Of a DNA stretch of 64,000 bases, positions 63,084 to 64,000 are shown piece after piece. Source of the stretch: Paenibacillus agricola (GTDB lineage: Bacteria; Bacillota; Bacilli; Paenibacillales; NBRC-103111); the NCBI RefSeq assembly GCF_011440305.1, contig NZ_JAAOIW010000022.1, positions 1-64,000 on the forward strand, read 5' to 3'. The translations under genes and the position numbers were made by a program. Position 1 is the stretch's first letter. Each line of letters opens with the position of its first letter. The notes beneath the pieces are model-generated. The model searched no databases. It saw nothing but the letters and a program-made list of their open reading frames with translations, and was not told the DNA's origin.

Positions 63084-64000
63084 TCAATTCCTCTGCTTCT
63101 GTTTCTCAAGTTGTTCCAAATAAGTTCTCCCTGCGTCCAGAACTGCAAGAATTCGATCCACATCATAAACACTTCCCCGCCAGGTCCCGCCGCTTGCAGC
63201 TTGTAGGCCGGCCCATAAACGAGTATCGTCAGGAAGCTCAGGATCCGGTGCCAAACTAGGATGTGGTAGCCTGTTAAGCAAAATTCCCGCGCCTTCTTCG
63301 GGACTGAATGTTACATCGCCCTGGCCGATAAAATGTACGGTTCCCTCCAGCCGGTTCAGATCAATGGTCACTTCAATTCTGTCGCCATCCCGCAATTTGC
63401 CAATCGGGCCGCCAGCTAACGCTTCAGGACCTACATGACCGATGCAGGCTCCGGTCGATACACCGGAAAAACGGGCATCGGTAATCAGTGTGACATGTTT
63501 ACCAAAGGGTAGATATTTTAGCGCTGAGGTTAATTGATACGTCTCTTCCATCCCTGTTCCGGATGGTCCTCTGCCCATCAAAATGAGGATATCCCCTGCA
63601 TGAATCGCTCCCTTTTTGATGGCTGTTATGGCTTCTTTCTCGGTTGTGAACACTTTAGCAAGCCCACTATGACGGTAAAACCCATCAGCACTCACCTTTT
63701 CAGGATCGATTGCGGTCGATTTAATAACTGAGCCTTCAGGAGCGATATTACCCGTCGGGAATGTCACGGTGGATGTCAATCCTCGCTTAGCAGCCTGCAT
63801 TGGACTCATAATAACATCATCTGGATTGACACCGTCTTGTTCCTGTAGACGCTTGCGCAGCAGGTGCCGCCGTTCCGAATGTTCCCACCAATCTAGCACA
63901 GCGGACAAATCGTCCCCAGCAACCGTCTTAACCTTTTCGTTCAACAAGCCCAACTTACGCAATTGAAGCATAACCTCGGGAACGCCTCCCGCCAGAAAGA
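63084..64000 (-). CDS. IlvD/Edd-family dehydratase, C-terminal part (runs off the window)
   Basis: The frame is open to the window edge ([17 protein letters not shown]), so the N-terminal part lies beyond 64000. Visible motifs: [75 protein letters not shown] and [14 protein letters not shown]. Dehydration of a dihydroxy acid with an iron-sulfur cluster. The [13 protein letters not shown] variant points to the YjhG/YagF (D-xylonate dehydratase) branch rather than branched-chain amino-acid IlvD. Followed by a terminator. Confidence 0.85.
   Translation of the reverse strand, partial: FLAGGVPEVMLQLRKLGLLNEKVKTVAGDDLSAVLDWWEHSERRHLLRKRLQEQDGVNPDDVIMSPMQAAKRGLTSTVTFPTGNIAPEGSVIKSTAIDPEKVSADGFYRHSGLAKVFTTEKEAITAIKKGAIHAGDILILMGRGPSGTGMEETYQLTSALKYLPFGKHVTLITDARFSGVSTGACIGHVGPEALAGGPIGKLRDGDRIEVTIDLNRLEGTVHFIGQGDVTFSPEEGAGILLNRLPHPSLAPDPELPDDTRLWAGLQAASGGTWRGSVYDVDRILAVLDAGRTYLEQLEKQKQRN

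Noticed and set aside
1-64000. tRNA or rRNA genes
   Set aside because: No cloverleaf sequence, GGTTCGAATCC-type T-arm or rRNA segment was recognised on either strand by reading; a dedicated tRNA search was not possible.

Overview
The window looks like a chromosomal accessory region of a low-to-medium GC Gram-positive, most likely Paenibacillus or a close relative. The evidence is copper-amine-oxidase-type 'stalk' domains, strong AGGAGG ribosome sites, PadR/MerR/ArsR regulators, an ECF41-type sigma remnant, a tyrosine recombinase trio remnant, and several IS110, IS4, IS6, IS3 and IS66 elements. The species cannot be fixed from sequence alone. Gene decay is heavy. Many genes differ from an intact family member by one frameshift, one stop or one deletion, and IS fragments sit inside one another. 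No rRNA or tRNA gene was recognised.

Layout. 0.7-3.6 kb: a secreted stalk/von Willebrand A protein and a serine-recombinase tail. 4.4-6.5 kb: an IS110 element with its conserved upstream non-coding (bridge RNA) region, fused to an IS4 remnant, then a DndB/DGQHR-type fragment. 6.8-9.7 kb: a complete three-gene ABC-three-component conflict system (SMEK protein, middle component 6, SMC-like ATPase). 9.9-12.6 kb: rlmD (two frameshifts) and a dihydrouridine synthase. 13.7-20.6 kb: two IS6-family copies in inverted orientation enclosing a minus-strand cassette of a helicase-nuclease fusion, a zinc-ribbon protein and small unknown proteins. This is a candidate undescribed defence cassette.

21.2-24.3 kb: a PadR-like regulator with a Rad52-like annealing protein, then IS1111-type non-coding copies and IS remnants. 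24.5-31.3 kb: a decayed redox cluster (three aldo/keto reductases, cupins, MFS remnants) ending at a divergent MerR gene with a textbook 19-bp-spacer promoter. 31.5-34 kb: a truncated tyrosine recombinase with a 30-bp palindrome, a sigma remnant, and an unusual cluster of 20-bp repeats resembling Tn7/Tn552-type transposon ends. 34-37.3 kb: two cyclic-di-GMP genes (HD-GYP and GGDEF). 38-43.6 kb: DinB-like pseudogene, HNH-like protein, an intact IS110 with its RNA region, a flavin oxidase-like protein, and a frameshifted IS1111-group element.

44-50 kb: a peptide export locus. It contains a 44-codon precursor with a Gly-Gly leader and a short Arg/Pro core, a parvulin-like isomerase, a cyclic-nucleotide-domain/C39-peptidase ABC exporter (one frameshift), and a pseudokinase-GAF-LuxR regulator. 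An intercistronic hairpin follows the precursor and a palindrome sits upstream. 50.5-52.5 kb: stress or resistance gene fragments. 53-55.7 kb: a complete tyrosine recombinase, a loxP-like site (14-bp arms, 7-bp spacer), GTTAAC operator boxes and a KfrA-like coiled-coil protein, together resembling a plasmid maintenance module. 55.8-59.8 kb: nested IS4/IS3 remnants, a scrambled histidine kinase and a Tn554-type recombinase remnant. 60-64 kb: an MFS exporter, an IS630-like fragment and the C-terminal part of an IlvD/Edd-family dehydratase running off the window.
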